A stretch of DNA of 64,000 nucleotides, from assembly GCF_003114815.1 (NCBI RefSeq), contig NZ_BFAZ01000009.1, forward strand, positions 806,001-870,000. Reading direction: 5' to 3'. The notes beneath the pieces are model-generated. The model was not told the DNA's origin. It was given only the letters and a program-made list of their open reading frames with translations, and searched no databases. Origin of the DNA: Leptospira ellinghausenii. GTDB taxonomy: Bacteria; Spirochaetota; Leptospiria; Leptospirales; Leptospiraceae. Position numbers and translations under genes: made by a program. Each line of letters begins with the position of its first letter. The stretch's first letter is position 1. Positions 17,445 through 27,614 of the stretch are shown piece after piece.

Positions 17445-19394
17445 ATGCAAAACGATACCAACAACAGACAAGGTCGCTTATTCCTCGCTTTATTTTTAAG
17501 TTTAGCAGTATGGATGGGAATTAATTATATCTTTTTTCCACCACAAACTCCGAAACCAAAAGCTGTAACCGAAACCACAAAAACAGAAGGTGCTGATAAA
17601 GAAAAAACAGCAACAACTGATCCAAAAGCAGAAATCAAAAAAGCTACAACGGAATCTCCCAAACTAAAACCCGTCAAACCAGAAGAGGAAAAAAGATTCT
17701 CTCTCAAAACTGATTCCTTCTTGGTTCGTTTCTCAAGTTTAGGTGGAAGGATCACAGAATACTATATCAAAGATCATAAAGAACCAGATGGTTCAGACTT
17801 TACGATCGCAAAAGATCCGAAATTCCAAATTGAATTTGATGGCCAAACTGAAAAAGCTGTGGAACTCACAAGAGGCCAAGGTTTTGACTTCAACATCATT
17901 GAAGACAAAGACACGATTCCTTTTTCCGCCTACAACCTCGTAAACTTTAGCTCCAATTATAATGCAGAAACAAAAACTGTTACTTTCGAAGCACCATCGC
18001 TCGATGGTAAATTCATAATTCAGAAAAAATTCCAATTTTTCCCTTCTGAAAATTACTTTAAGTTCCATTTAACTTTAAAAAATAGAACATCTGAGACCAT
18101 TCACATCTCTCCAACTATGTCTGATGTTTACTTTCGTTCCTTTAGTTCCCTTGGTCCCATCTTAAAGAAAAAAGAAGACTTCAATGACCGAGACAATGCT
18201 CACTACTTCCGTTACTACTATTTAGATGGAAGTTTTAAAGACCATATTGATGGCACAACGACCCAAGGATTTTTTGATAATCTTTTTGGTTCCAATGAAG
18301 GTAAAGACACTCGTTATGAAATCAAAAAAGGTTCTAACGATAAAGTGGACTTTGTGGGAACAGGAAGCCGTTATTTCATTGGTGTGATTGACCCTCTGGA
18401 TGACAAACCAGCCGGAGTCCTTTTAGATAACCGAAAAGGAAACGAAACTGGTGTGCTTCTTGTGTATGATAACTGGAAACTTGGTCCAGGTGAAGAAGTA
18501 AACTTAGATTATGCAGCGTATGTTGGCGTTCGTGAGCTCGATGGAACAGCCTTCCGAGATAGCAAACTCGATCCAAAAATCAACAAAGACTCCGTATTTG
18601 CAGGCCTTAGTGAATCACTTGATAAATCCTTTAACCAAGGGATTACAACTCCACTTAGAAACGGAATTGTTTGGATCTTGAAGAAGATCTATTTAGTGAT
18701 TCCGAATTACGGTTGGGCGATTGTCATCTTTGCAATTTTGTTTAAGTTAGCTTTTTATCCTCTGAACAAAAAACAAGCAGAGTCGATGAAAAAGATGCAA
18801 GAGTTATCTCCGCAAATCAAACTCATCAATGAAAAATATGCGGATGATCCAAAACTCAAACAAGAAAAAACGATCGAGCTCTATAAAAAGAATGGAACCA
18901 ATCCAATGGCTGGTTGCCTTCCAATGCTCATCCAAATTCCGATCTTTATCGCTCTTTATACGGCATTCTCTGATACAGTAGACCTTTGGAATTCTCCTTT
19001 CCTTTGGATCAAAGATTTGAGTGAACCAGACACTGTATTTACAACTCCAAAATTAGCATTTATTGGGGCTCTTGCCATTAACATCCTGCCTCTCATCATG
19101 GTCGCAACACAAGTAGTTCAGTCCAAAATGACAACTGTGTCAACGGATCCTAACCAAAAGATGATGATGTATATGATGCCTGTCATTATGTTATACTTCT
19201 TCTGGTCAATGCCTGCAGGGGTTACCATGTATTGGACCATGCAAAACATTCTCTCCATCGCTCAGCAAGTCTATACAAACAAGTTTGTTAAGTCGGACGA
19301 CAAAAAACCAAATCCAAGTGGGCCAACACCTGCTAACAACGCTTCTGCGGTTGCAAGACCAGGTTTTAGAAACCAAAACAAAAAGAAGAAATGA
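17445..19394 (+). CDS. yidC: Membrane protein insertase YidC
   Basis: A 649-residue inner-membrane insertase. One N-terminal helix (about residues 10-27) is followed by a Lys/Thr/Glu-rich linker and the large periplasmic beta-sandwich domain (about 80-380). The conserved C-terminal core has five helices, starting at [23 protein letters not shown] and including [20 protein letters not shown]. The C-terminal tail is basic (QNKKKK), as is usual for ribosome contact. Its length is above that of E. coli YidC, mostly in the linker. It sits between yidD and jag. Confidence 0.96.
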   Translation: MQNDTNNRQGRLFLALFLSLAVWMGINYIFFPPQTPKPKAVTETTKTEGADKEKTATTDPKAEIKKATTESPKLKPVKPEEEKRFSLKTDSFLVRFSSLGGRITEYYIKDHKEPDGSDFTIAKDPKFQIEFDGQTEKAVELTRGQGFDFNIIEDKDTIPFSAYNLVNFSSNYNAETKTVTFEAPSLDGKFIIQKKFQFFPSENYFKFHLTLKNRTSETIHISPTMSDVYFRSFSSLGPILKKKEDFNDRDNAHYFRYYYLDGSFKDHIDGTTTQGFFDNLFGSNEGKDTRYEIKKGSNDKVDFVGTGSRYFIGVIDPLDDKPAGVLLDNRKGNETGVLLVYDNWKLGPGEEVNLDYAAYVGVRELDGTAFRDSKLDPKINKDSVFAGLSESLDKSFNQGITTPLRNGIVWILKKIYLVIPNYGWAIVIFAILFKLAFYPLNKKQAESMKKMQELSPQIKLINEKYADDPKLKQEKTIELYKKNGTNPMAGCLPMLIQIPIFIALYTAFSDTVDLWNSPFLWIKDLSEPDTVFTTPKLAFIGALAINILPLIMVATQVVQSKMTTVSTDPNQKMMMYMMPVIMLYFFWSMPAGVTMYWTMQNILSIAQQVYTNKFVKSDDKKPNPSGPTPANNASAVARPGFRNQNKKKK

Positions 19395-19422
19395 AATCAT
19401 TGTTTAACAAGGAAGATCACAG

Positions 19423-20154
19423 ATGAATAATTACATTTTCGAAGCCGAAGGAAAAACGAAAGGGGAAGCAGAAGATTTTACTCTCGAAACCCTTCGTCTC
19501 CAAGCAGGCGATTTACGTTTCGAAGTAGTAGATTCCGGAAAGTCCGGCTTTTTAGGAATCACACAAAAAAAACCAGCTGTTGTACGCGCGTTTGTTGCTA
19601 ACAACGATATCCCTTCTGAAAAAATCATACACGGTGTGATCATCACAATTTTGAAAAAAATGGGAATCCCCGCAGAAGTAGTGGGTATGGGTGATGTAGA
19701 CGGAAAAATTTATGTCGAACTCACAAGCAAAGAATCTGGACTCATCATCGGAAAACGTGGAGGTACACTCGACTCTCTGCAATTCCTGCTCAACTTGATG
19801 GTAGATCCAAAAATCCGACACAATCGTAAAATTGTATTAGATATCGAATCTTATCGCGACAAACGTGAGTTATCTCTCATTCGATTGGCAAAATCTGTTG
19901 CAGCTTCTGTGATTAAATCAGGAAGGTCAAAACTTCTTGATCCTATGAATCCTTTTGAAAGAAGAATTGTTCATATGGCGATTCAAGAAGACGAAAGAGT
20001 TTTCACAAGATCAGAAGGAAACGGAACTTTCAAACGAGTTCGTGTGATCTCCGCAAAAGAAAAACACAAATACAAAGATTTGGAAGATCCTTCTAAAAAA
20101 GGTCTGCCAGTGGAAGATTTTGCCGATGGAGTAGACCAAGAAGATCTTGATTGA
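19423..20154 (+). CDS. jag: Jag/KhpB RNA-binding protein
   Basis: A 243-residue cytoplasmic RNA-binding protein. Domains in order: Jag_N (residues 1-52, with SGKSGFLGI), a KH domain with the GxxG loop GKRGG near 111-115, and an R3H domain with R and H in RRIVHMAI (about 180). In other bacteria KhpB/Jag binds many RNAs and affects cell-wall synthesis and division. GGAAG precedes the ATG. The C-terminal tail is acidic. It overlaps mnmE by 8 nt. Confidence 0.94.
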   Translation: MNNYIFEAEGKTKGEAEDFTLETLRLQAGDLRFEVVDSGKSGFLGITQKKPAVVRAFVANNDIPSEKIIHGVIITILKKMGIPAEVVGMGDVDGKIYVELTSKESGLIIGKRGGTLDSLQFLLNLMVDPKIRHNRKIVLDIESYRDKRELSLIRLAKSVAASVIKSGRSKLLDPMNPFERRIVHMAIQEDERVFTRSEGNGTFKRVRVISAKEKHKYKDLEDPSKKGLPVEDFADGVDQEDLD

Positions 20155-21532
20155 TACCATTGCGGCATTGTCCACAGCCCAAGGTCCCGGAGCGATTGGT
20201 ATCCTTCGGGTCTCGGGTTCTTTGGTTTTGCCCATCTCCCTTTCTGTTTTAGAAAAAAACGGAACTGCCCTCACAGAAACATTTTTACGAAACCAAAAAC
20301 GCACCGCCATTTTTTGTGACTTTGTTGAAAATGGAAACCCCTTAGACCAAATTGTATTTTTTTATTTTCCTGCACCTAACTCTTACACCGGTGAAGATCT
20401 AGCAGAGTTCCATCTCCATGGAAATCCAATTCTATTAAAACGTGCCCTACATGTCCTTTTTGATAAAGGAGCAAGACCTGCACAGAAAGGTGAATTTACA
20501 AAACGCGCTTATTTAAATGGAAAAATCAATTTGTCTGGTGCCGAAGCAATCAGTCGATTGATTGAAGCAAGATCCAAATACGAATTGGAACTCGCTCAAA
20601 AAAACGTTTTTGGCGAAATCACAAAATTAAGTTCGAAAATCAGAAGTGATTTGATTTCACTCAAAGCAGAATGTGAAGCAGAAATTGATTTTTCAACTGA
20701 AGACTTAACATTTGAAAGTTTAGAACAAAGAAAAAACCGAATGGTGGATCTTAAAAATTTATGTTCTAAATTAATCAAAAACTCCGAACGAGCAGAATCT
20801 CTCATCTTACAATCGACTGTCGTATTATTCGGAGAACCTAATACCGGTAAGTCGAGTCTGATGAATTTACTCATTGGAAAAGACAGATCCATTATATCAG
20901 ATGTACCCGGTACCACGAGAGATTATATCGCTGAAGAATTGAGTTTGGATGGAATCCCTATACGTCTAGTCGATACTGCCGGGATTAGAGAAACAACTGA
21001 TAACATCGAACAAATGGGAATCGAAAGGAGTAAACGTGAAGCTGACAGTGCCAATGTGAAATTACTTTTGATCGATACTTCAGTTCCTTTTGAAATCAAT
21101 TCATTTTTAAATAAACATAAAGATCGTTTATTTGAATCAATTCTTGTTGCCAATAAGGTTGATGCAAAACATCCAACTTGGGATTTAAAAAATTTAGAAA
21201 ACATCCAAAGAGAATACAACCTAACCATCTCAGAAATCTCCTGCAAAACAAAACAAGGAATTTCCGAATTACTGAATGTATTAAAATTAAAACTTACCTC
21301 ACAAGAGAATACGGAAGATTTAGTTTTGTTAGAAGACCGCCAAAGGTATCACATTCAAAAAATTGAATCTTGTTTATCCGAATCCATCCAACTCATGGAA
21401 AACAATGCTCCTGCTGAAATTTATATCCAAGAAATCAATGTGGCATTGTTAGAAATTGGTCAAGTGAATGGCGTCGTTGAAAATGAGGAAATTCTAGGGC
21501 GAATTTTTAGCAAATTTTGTGTCGGAAAATAA
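20147..21532 (+). CDS. mnmE: tRNA modification GTPase MnmE
   Basis: A 461-residue GTPase that, with MnmG, installs the 5-carboxymethylaminomethyl group (or a related one) on U34 of certain tRNAs. The N-terminal tetrahydrofolate-binding domain starts [22 protein letters not shown]. The inserted G domain has [19 protein letters not shown] and NKVD. The C-terminus is CVGK, the catalytic Cys motif. The start codon is TTG inside the end of jag. It ends the rpmH cluster; mnmG is not in the window. Confidence 0.96.
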   Translation: MIDTIAALSTAQGPGAIGILRVSGSLVLPISLSVLEKNGTALTETFLRNQKRTAIFCDFVENGNPLDQIVFFYFPAPNSYTGEDLAEFHLHGNPILLKRALHVLFDKGARPAQKGEFTKRAYLNGKINLSGAEAISRLIEARSKYELELAQKNVFGEITKLSSKIRSDLISLKAECEAEIDFSTEDLTFESLEQRKNRMVDLKNLCSKLIKNSERAESLILQSTVVLFGEPNTGKSSLMNLLIGKDRSIISDVPGTTRDYIAEELSLDGIPIRLVDTAGIRETTDNIEQMGIERSKREADSANVKLLLIDTSVPFEINSFLNKHKDRLFESILVANKVDAKHPTWDLKNLENIQREYNLTISEISCKTKQGISELLNVLKLKLTSQENTEDLVLLEDRQRYHIQKIESCLSESIQLMENNAPAEIYIQEINVALLEIGQVNGVVENEEILGRIFSKFCVGK

Positions 21533-21560
21533 TTCCGTGCAGATTTAAAATTTAATCTTG

Positions 21561-21566
21561 TATAAT
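21561..21566 (+). promoter_or_regulatory. Probable -10 box upstream of the Lys-rich peptide gene
   Basis: A consensus TATAAT lies 48 bp before the ATG at 21614, with a poor -35 (TGCAGA) 17 bp further upstream. GAGGT 6 nt before the ATG gives a good ribosome site. Together they suggest this small gene has its own promoter separate from mnmE. Confidence 0.5.
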
Positions 21567-21613
21567 CATCGAATTAGTATCTAATTGGTCGCACATTCGA
21601 TACGAGGTAAAAA

Positions 21614-21865
21614 ATGAAAAAATTTCTTGTGATTCTCACTCTTTTCTCTTTCAGCTGTTTTGGTTTGTTTGCTCAAACAGAGGCAGACGAAGAGCCTACC
21701 ATGCAAACAGAAGAGGCTTCTGAAACCGTTAAACCTAAGAAAGATAAAATGAACAATAAAGACGGTGAGAAAAAAGAAAAAAAGAATAACAAAAAAGGCG
21801 AGGAAAAGGCTAAAAAAGCTAAGAAAGCCAAAAAAGAGAAAAAAGAAAAAAAGGACGCTGAGTAA
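21614..21865 (+). CDS. Small secreted lysine-rich protein
   Basis: An 83-residue protein of no recognised family. A clear signal peptide (about residues 1-21, ending FGLFAQ) should be removed by signal peptidase I. The mature part of about 62 residues starts acidic (TEADEEP) and ends in a strongly basic tail of KK-A and KK-E units; 22 of the 62 residues are Lys. It has its own promoter-like box, a strong ribosome site and a strong terminator just downstream, so it is a real, separately expressed gene. A highly cationic exported peptide could bind polyanions such as cell-wall polymers or DNA; this is a guess. Confidence 0.75.
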   Translation: MKKFLVILTLFSFSCFGLFAQTEADEEPTMQTEEASETVKPKKDKMNNKDGEKKEKKNNKKGEEKAKKAKKAKKEKKEKKDAE

Positions 21866-21885
21866 TCCTTTCTCTCTTACTCTCC

Positions 21886-21913
21886 AAAAACCCCTGGAAA
21901 CAGGGGTTTTTTT
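21886..21913 (+). terminator. Rho-independent terminator
   Basis: CCCCTG-GAAA-CAGGGG hairpin (GNRA-type tetraloop) preceded by five A and followed by seven T. It ends the transcript of the Lys-rich peptide gene. Confidence 0.93.
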
Positions 21914-21938
21914 ATTCCGCTTCGATTTGATACGAACC

Positions 21939-23558
21939 ATGCATTACAAAAACCTAATCCTTACCACATTCTTATTCTTTACACTCCTTCAATGTAACTC
22001 CACTCCCGAAAAAAATCCGGATCTGAAACTCCCTAATGATGTTACGTTTTCAATCAAACTAACATCAATTCCACAAGAGTTAATGGGAGAAACCATATCG
22101 TTATCATTCCAATTCTATCGTTGTCCAGATTCTACATCTAAAGATTGTTATGTTCCTATCTTAGAGAATAAACTTGAGGTTGGAAAAATCAAATCAAATG
22201 TAATCAATGGAAAAACTAGTTTCACTTTGCCGAAGAATTGGACACATTTCGCAATCCGAATTATGGGGATCGAAAGAGTGCATGGGAAATTTTCACCAGG
22301 CCATAATCCATTTTGGTATTCACCATCGGACATTGCCAAATTAGGTCCTAACATCACAAAAGAATTTCGATTTCTGTCGCAAGAGAACAAAATCCCAAAC
22401 AGAATCCAAGAAGAGATCGCCAAAAAATTTGCTCCCATCCTTGTTTTCCATAAAGATAAAAAACACCTTCCGTCTAACATTGAAAAGTATTCCAAGTTCT
22501 TTGCCAAAAAAGAATACCCTTTACCGGAGAAAGATATTCGTAGAAAAACCAAAGGGCAAACCACTTGGAACTACGTAGAGTTTCCAGATTTTATACCGAT
22601 CGAAAATCCAACCCATTTGTATTATCATGTTCGTTATGCACAAACAACAGTTTCTGGAACACAACCGGAATCTTTACCTGGTTTTCGAGATGATTTGAAT
22701 TATTGGTATGAAGTAGGAAATGGTGATATGGTGATTTCCTTTTGGATATGGTATGATTTGAATGAAGGACCTACCAAATTTGGAAATATCCACCAAGGGG
22801 ATTTGGAATCCTATGCCCTACTCATTTCGAAAGAGGGAAAAGCAAAACGCATTTTACTCACAGGACACGATCATATTTTACTCGATACAGACTTTCGAAA
22901 TATCAATTCCGTTAAAAATCATCCTATACTGTATGTCGCAAAAGGAAATATGGGTGCTGATGGTGGAAACCCAACTTCAGCTTATGGTGGCTATACGGTA
23001 AAACTCAATGCAGAAAATTTTATATTCAATTATATTTCAGATCCTTGGGATGTATTTCCATCCTTTGACCCGAAGGAATCAATTCTTATCATTCCGACTG
23101 ATCTTTCCGAAAAAGAATTAACATCTGTTAAAATAGGACCTGGAATACAAAAACCGAATCCTCAGAGCCAACCTAATTCACATGAAATGGAAGGTTCTAC
23201 AACTGCCTATGTGGATGCGCGGATGATGGTAAAACAAAGAATCCAGAAACTTGTGATGTGGGAAGAACCAGGTTGGGTGAACCAAAAATCCTCCCAAGAC
23301 CCAGACGGCAACCATACAGTTGATCCATCTGTTGCATCGTTTTTTCAATTCCAAGGAAGGCTTGGCAAACACCCAAGAACTGTCTTAAAAATTGCGGAAC
23401 TCAAACAGTACGGTGCTTCACCAGAGAATGCACCCTTTAAAACAAATATCGAACAACATTTTACCTTTGAATGTCCTAGGATGGAACGAAACCATACGGA
23501 CCGCGAAGGAAATTATGGTCCTAAATTTTATGGAGATGATTCCACTCCTCAGAAATGA
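21939..23558 (+). CDS. Vps62-related lipoprotein
   Basis: A 539-residue exported lipoprotein. The start at 21939 is chosen because it gives a signal peptide with lipobox LLQC (Cys near 20); the frame is open further upstream but that part would cross the terminator and read through the Lys-rich gene in another frame. Residues 165-420 resemble the Vps62 family: FAPILVFHKDKKHLP, then FWIWYDLNEGP, HQGDLESYALLIS and the Gly-rich YVAKGNMGADGGNP. In bacteria such proteins are secreted or surface proteins of unknown role. It lies just after a terminator, so it must have its own promoter, which is not obvious. No Shine-Dalgarno sequence is seen. Confidence 0.7.
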   Translation: MHYKNLILTTFLFFTLLQCNSTPEKNPDLKLPNDVTFSIKLTSIPQELMGETISLSFQFYRCPDSTSKDCYVPILENKLEVGKIKSNVINGKTSFTLPKNWTHFAIRIMGIERVHGKFSPGHNPFWYSPSDIAKLGPNITKEFRFLSQENKIPNRIQEEIAKKFAPILVFHKDKKHLPSNIEKYSKFFAKKEYPLPEKDIRRKTKGQTTWNYVEFPDFIPIENPTHLYYHVRYAQTTVSGTQPESLPGFRDDLNYWYEVGNGDMVISFWIWYDLNEGPTKFGNIHQGDLESYALLISKEGKAKRILLTGHDHILLDTDFRNINSVKNHPILYVAKGNMGADGGNPTSAYGGYTVKLNAENFIFNYISDPWDVFPSFDPKESILIIPTDLSEKELTSVKIGPGIQKPNPQSQPNSHEMEGSTTAYVDARMMVKQRIQKLVMWEEPGWVNQKSSQDPDGNHTVDPSVASFFQFQGRLGKHPRTVLKIAELKQYGASPENAPFKTNIEQHFTFECPRMERNHTDREGNYGPKFYGDDSTPQK

Positions 23559-23699
23559 TAGTCACCTTCGTAAAACGAAAGCTAACAAATATCATCCAAT
23601 GTTATTGTATGGTTTCGATCGAATCGAAATGGTTTTATTACAGTTGTGTTCCAAATGAGACACTTAAGTTTGATTCTATTGCATAAGGATTTGTTTGTA
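23559..23699. other. Gap between convergent genes with a small hairpin
   Basis: A 141-bp gap between the Vps62-like gene and the ankyrin gene, which end towards each other. It holds one perfect inverted repeat, TTTCGAT-CGA-ATCGAAA (23613-23629), followed by a short T-rich run. This could be a weak terminator for the lipoprotein gene. Nothing else is seen. Confidence 0.4.
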
Positions 23700-24611
23700 T
23701 TAAATAAAATCCACTAACTTTGCTTTGGCGAGTTCTTCTGGTTTGAAAGGTTTTTCTAATTGGATGTATTGGATCATCTCTTTTCTAAAGGGATATGTAT
23801 CTCCTAAGATGGCCTTTTGGATCACAAAGTCTTTCCATGTTTTAAGACAATGCCCAAATTTTTCTCGGTCAAGTAACCTTGTAATCGATTCCTCATTTTC
23901 ACCCCATACAAAGGGATTTGCTCCCGCATAAAGAAGTTCCTTCAAAGATTCCACCCCATCACAAGAAGCAGATAAAAACAAAGCTGTGTTTCCCAATTGA
24001 TCCTTTGTTTCTAAATTGAGACTATCATCTTCCAAAAGGATAGCACAAACTTCATCCAGATTCCGTTCCGCAGCTAAATGCAGTGCATTTTTCCCTTCCT
24101 GATCAAGATGACCTTTCACTTGAGGAAAGGTTTTTAAAAGATACAACACGATCTCAAACCGATTTTCTACCACTGCTTCTAAAAAAATAGAACGACCAAC
24201 TTCATTCCGTAATAAGATCACTTCTTCAGTGATCCAAGGATGGATGGACTCCCAAAGAGTTTCCATGGATTCCAATACAGCGATATGGAAGATAGTATTC
24301 CCTTCTCTGTCTCGTGTGAGAAGGTTAGGTGAGTTTTTCCATATCGGTGAAGTTGTGATCAGTGCATTTAAAAATTGGGTGCGGTTTTGACTGACCACAT
24401 CAAAAATCACATTGCCAGGAGTTCGGTATGGTGAATTGGGGTCTGCTCCCTTTGTGATCGCATGTTGGAACAAATCCACATTGTCCACTTTCAACATCCA
24501 AGTGAGAGCGTTGGTTCCATACGAATCCAGTTCATTGGGATCGGCTCCTTCTTTAAGAAGTAAATCCCAATCTTCTATTGTACCTGACTTTGCAACATCA
24601 ATGACACTCAT
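23700..24611 (-). CDS. Ankyrin-repeat protein
   Basis: A 303-residue protein made largely of ankyrin repeats. Repeat hallmarks include LLLKEGADPNELDSYGTNAL, HAITKGADPN, LDQEGKNALHLAAERN and KDQLGNTALFLSAS. There is no signal peptide or membrane segment, so it is likely cytoplasmic. It follows the GMC oxidoreductase gene by 17 nt on the same strand and is probably co-transcribed. Ankyrin proteins beside oxidases or catalases sometimes act as accessory or protective factors, but no partner can be proven here. Confidence 0.85.
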   Translation of the reverse strand: MSVIDVAKSGTIEDWDLLLKEGADPNELDSYGTNALTWMLKVDNVDLFQHAITKGADPNSPYRTPGNVIFDVVSQNRTQFLNALITTSPIWKNSPNLLTRDREGNTIFHIAVLESMETLWESIHPWITEEVILLRNEVGRSIFLEAVVENRFEIVLYLLKTFPQVKGHLDQEGKNALHLAAERNLDEVCAILLEDDSLNLETKDQLGNTALFLSASCDGVESLKELLYAGANPFVWGENEESITRLLDREKFGHCLKTWKDFVIQKAILGDTYPFRKEMIQYIQLEKPFKPEELAKAKLVDFI

Positions 24612-24628
24612 TCCTGTAACGATAAAAG

Positions 24629-26362
24629 TTACTTAACTCTTGTCGATTTTTTAACCAGACGTTTAGTCAGTTTGAAACTAATGATTTTATCAAATCCGCG
24701 TTTCACTTCAAATTTTAAATAGGGAACGGATGTTCCCTTTGGTGGGATGAGGCTCATTGCTCTTTCGGACAATGCTGTGATGGTTAAACTTGGGTTCACA
24801 CCTAAGTTCACAGTCAACATGGATGCATCGCAAACACGTAAGTTCTCATAACCAAACACTTTGTTTTCCAAATCGATCACACCTTTTTCGGGGGTTTCTG
24901 CCACGATACACCCACCCATGATGTGCCCTGTAACAGGAGCAGACAATAATGTTTCGTTGAGTGAACTTCGTGGAATCCCACCAACAATCTCAGCCAATTT
25001 GCGAGTGAAGGCATTGGCGATCGGAATGTAAGTTGGTGTTGGTTCTCCAGTGGAAAGAGCTGATGTGATGGTCCTTTGGAAAGGCCAAATAAATCGACGC
25101 TTTCGTACAAGACGTACGCTATTGTCTACAGTTTGCATCACAAGTAAGATGATTGAATTTTTTGCAAATCCAAATGGATTGTGAGCTTTTAGAAAATAAA
25201 GAGGATGGCGGATCATTGTCCAAAAAAACTTTAGTGGTCGCGGAAATTTCCCACCACCATCAGTCATCACACTGGCAAGGACACCAAAAAAATCGGAACC
25301 TTTCGAATACCTAACAGGTTCAATATGAGTATTTTCATCAGGGTGGACAGAAGAAGTGATGGCAATCCCCCGCGAATAATCTGCATTATTACTTGATGGG
25401 ACTGTCACTGGTAAAACTGTTTCACTATTGGTTCGGACAGTATCACCTAACTTCTCAGACAAACGAATCATTTTGTTTTCCTGTTGCATTTTGAGAAGTA
25501 AACCAACAGTTCCCATCACACCTGCAGAAAGAACAACTTGTTCGGATCGAAATTTTCGTTTTGGATACCCAAACCAACCTGTTGTACTATTTGTTTCTAA
25601 TTCATATCCAAATTCGCCACTTGCTTCTGGATCAGGAAATCCCTTCGAATTGAGTGGGATAAGAGAGGTAACTTTAGTTTCTGGCAAAATAACAGCACCT
25701 AACTTCTCTGCTAAATACAAATAATTTTTATCGAGTGTGTTTTTAGCATTATGACGGCAACCAACCATACACCCACCACAATAATTACAAGGATCACGAT
25801 CTGGACCATCTCCATCAAAAAATGGATCCTTAGGATCTTTTTTATTTCCAAAATAAATTCCAACAGGTGTTCTACGAAAGGTATCTTCTTTTCCAAATGA
25901 TTTAGCAGTTTCCAACAATAGATGGTCTGGTTCCCATAATTGAGGATTTTCCGTTACACCTAACATATGTTTTGCAACTTCGTAATAAGGTAATAAGGCT
26001 TTTTCTCCACCCATTTTGGAATACAATGGTGAGTTTAATACTTTACTGGAAGGAACATATAAAGTACAAGCATAGACGAGTGATCCACCACCAACACCTG
26101 ACCCACTCACAAGTAAAAAATCATTTAGTAGGTTGATCCTTTGGATTCCATAAAATCCGAGTTTTGGCATCCACAAATACTTACGTAAACTCCAATTGGT
26201 TTTTGGAAAATCACCAGCCTTCCAACGTTTGCCAGATTCAATCACTAAAACTTTATATCCTTTTTGAGAAAGACGATATGCTGAAACAGAACCACCAAAA
26301 CCTGACCCAACTATAATCACGTCGTAATCAAAATTTTGTTCTTTTGGAATGGTTTGGTTCAT
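24629..26362 (-). CDS. GMC-family FAD oxidoreductase (cholesterol/alcohol oxidase-like)
   Basis: A 577-residue flavoprotein. The N-terminal dinucleotide fold is [13 protein letters not shown] (about residues 14-26), followed by [13 protein letters not shown], a flavin-contact motif of cholesterol-oxidase-like GMC enzymes. The C-terminal domain has HIMGGC and [22 protein letters not shown], with the conserved His and Asn. Near residues 192-202 is [11 protein letters not shown], a four-Cys cluster of ferredoxin-like spacing seen in several bacterial GMC alcohol oxidases. It should oxidise a primary or secondary alcohol, possibly a sterol or fatty alcohol. It is divergent from the DUF2804 gene. 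Confidence 0.85.
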   Translation of the reverse strand: MNQTIPKEQNFDYDVIIVGSGFGGSVSAYRLSQKGYKVLVIESGKRWKAGDFPKTNWSLRKYLWMPKLGFYGIQRINLLNDFLLVSGSGVGGGSLVYACTLYVPSSKVLNSPLYSKMGGEKALLPYYEVAKHMLGVTENPQLWEPDHLLLETAKSFGKEDTFRRTPVGIYFGNKKDPKDPFFDGDGPDRDPCNYCGGCMVGCRHNAKNTLDKNYLYLAEKLGAVILPETKVTSLIPLNSKGFPDPEASGEFGYELETNSTTGWFGYPKRKFRSEQVVLSAGVMGTVGLLLKMQQENKMIRLSEKLGDTVRTNSETVLPVTVPSSNNADYSRGIAITSSVHPDENTHIEPVRYSKGSDFFGVLASVMTDGGGKFPRPLKFFWTMIRHPLYFLKAHNPFGFAKNSIILLVMQTVDNSVRLVRKRRFIWPFQRTITSALSTGEPTPTYIPIANAFTRKLAEIVGGIPRSSLNETLLSAPVTGHIMGGCIVAETPEKGVIDLENKVFGYENLRVCDASMLTVNLGVNPSLTITALSERAMSLIPPKGTSVPYLKFEVKRGFDKIISFKLTKRLVKKSTRVK

Positions 26363-26493
26363 GGTTCGTTTTTCCTTGTTTGTGGAGAATGAGCGAATCC
26401 GATTCTCCGATTGAATTCATTTTCTGTCAATTCGCTCTTAGGAATTCTGAAAAAACTTCTGGTCGAATCAAATCATCGGATTTGAATCGGTTC

Positions 26494-27525
26494 ATGCCTG
26501 AAATCAAAAAACAAATTCCTCTACTCAACTCCGATGGAACGATTACTCAAGAAGGTTGGGCACGTTCACCCTATTGGACTTATAACAGAGAAAATATTGC
26601 CGCATCAAAACTTAGGATTAAAGAATGGGATTATTATTCAGTTCTTTCTCCTTCGAAAGAATATGGAATTACATTTACAGCATCAGACTTAGGTTATGCG
26701 GGACTTTTTGCCATTTGTTACTTAGATTTTAAAAAAGGAATCTTCAAACAAATAGATACCTTATCGGTAATGCCGCTTGGCAAAACAGGATTCCCAAGAG
26801 TCAATGAAAGCGGAGTAGTTTCCTTCGAAGACAAAAAACTATCCTTACGTTTTGAAACGATTCATGGCAAACGAACTTTAGAATTTGGTTCCAAAGATTT
26901 TGTAGCACCTGACGGCTCCCGTGGGATCCAAGGAAAAATTGAACTTACAGAACCAAAAATGGATACAATGAACATTGCCACCTCTTGGAAGGAAAACAGA
27001 AAGGCATTCTATTATAATACCAAAATCAATTGTATGCCTGCGACTGGTAATGTATTTGTTGGAAACCAAACCCTCACATTTGATTCCAAAACTGACTTTG
27101 GTGCTTTGGATTGGGGGAGAGGTGTTTGGACATACAAAAATCGTTGGTATTGGAGTTCCGTTTCAGCTTGGATTGATGGAAAACCGTTTGGACTCAATTT
27201 AGGGTATGGATTTTCAGATAGAACTCCTGCTTCCGAAAATGTCATTTTGTATGATGGTAAAATTCATAAATTGGATGAAGTAAATTTTATCATCAATACA
27301 AAAGATTATATGGCACCTTGGAAATTTATATCCAATAACAACCGTTTGGATTTGGATTTCCAACCCATAGTGGATCGAAATTCCTACATGAATTTTATTC
27401 TCATTAAATCGGTACAACACCAAGTGTTTGGAAAATTTAATGGAACAGTTGTGTTAGATGATGGAAAAAAAATCAAACTAGAAAACGTACTTGGTTTTGC
27501 CGAAGATGTTCTCAATCATTACTAA
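26494..27525 (+). CDS. DUF2804 family protein
   Basis: A 343-residue protein of unknown function. The start at 26494 (MPEIKKQIPLLNSDG) is preferred because the homologous N-terminus begins there; the longer frame would overlap the divergent GMC gene. The DUF2804 pattern is visible in WARSPYWTYNR (near 22), DLGYAGLFAICYLDF and the highly conserved DWGRGVWTYKNRWYWSS (about 205-221). The fold is probably two lipocalin-like beta barrels, as in AttH-like lipid-related proteins, so a role in handling lipids or hydrophobic molecules is plausible. A hairpin terminator follows. Confidence 0.75.
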   Translation: MPEIKKQIPLLNSDGTITQEGWARSPYWTYNRENIAASKLRIKEWDYYSVLSPSKEYGITFTASDLGYAGLFAICYLDFKKGIFKQIDTLSVMPLGKTGFPRVNESGVVSFEDKKLSLRFETIHGKRTLEFGSKDFVAPDGSRGIQGKIELTEPKMDTMNIATSWKENRKAFYYNTKINCMPATGNVFVGNQTLTFDSKTDFGALDWGRGVWTYKNRWYWSSVSAWIDGKPFGLNLGYGFSDRTPASENVILYDGKIHKLDEVNFIINTKDYMAPWKFISNNNRLDLDFQPIVDRNSYMNFILIKSVQHQVFGKFNGTVVLDDGKKIKLENVLGFAEDVLNHY

Positions 27526-27572
27526 AAAAAAGAAAGAGCGATTACAATGAACGTAACCGCTCTCTATCCTTT
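27523..27572. terminator. Bidirectional terminator between DUF2804 and RND genes
   Basis: AGAGCGATTAC (27535-27545) pairs with GTAACCGCTCT (27553-27563) with one mismatch, around a 7-nt loop. A run of A precedes it and CCTTTTTTTCTT follows, so it can stop transcripts from both convergent genes. Confidence 0.85.
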
Positions 27573-27614
27573 TTTTCTTAGAGTAATTTACCTATAGAAA
27601 ATGGATCCATTCGC

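Noticed and set aside
21765..21938. In-frame extension of the Vps62-like gene upstream to 21765
   Set aside because: It would read through the Lys-rich peptide gene in another frame and across a strong terminator, giving an implausible poly-basic N-terminus before a clear signal peptide.
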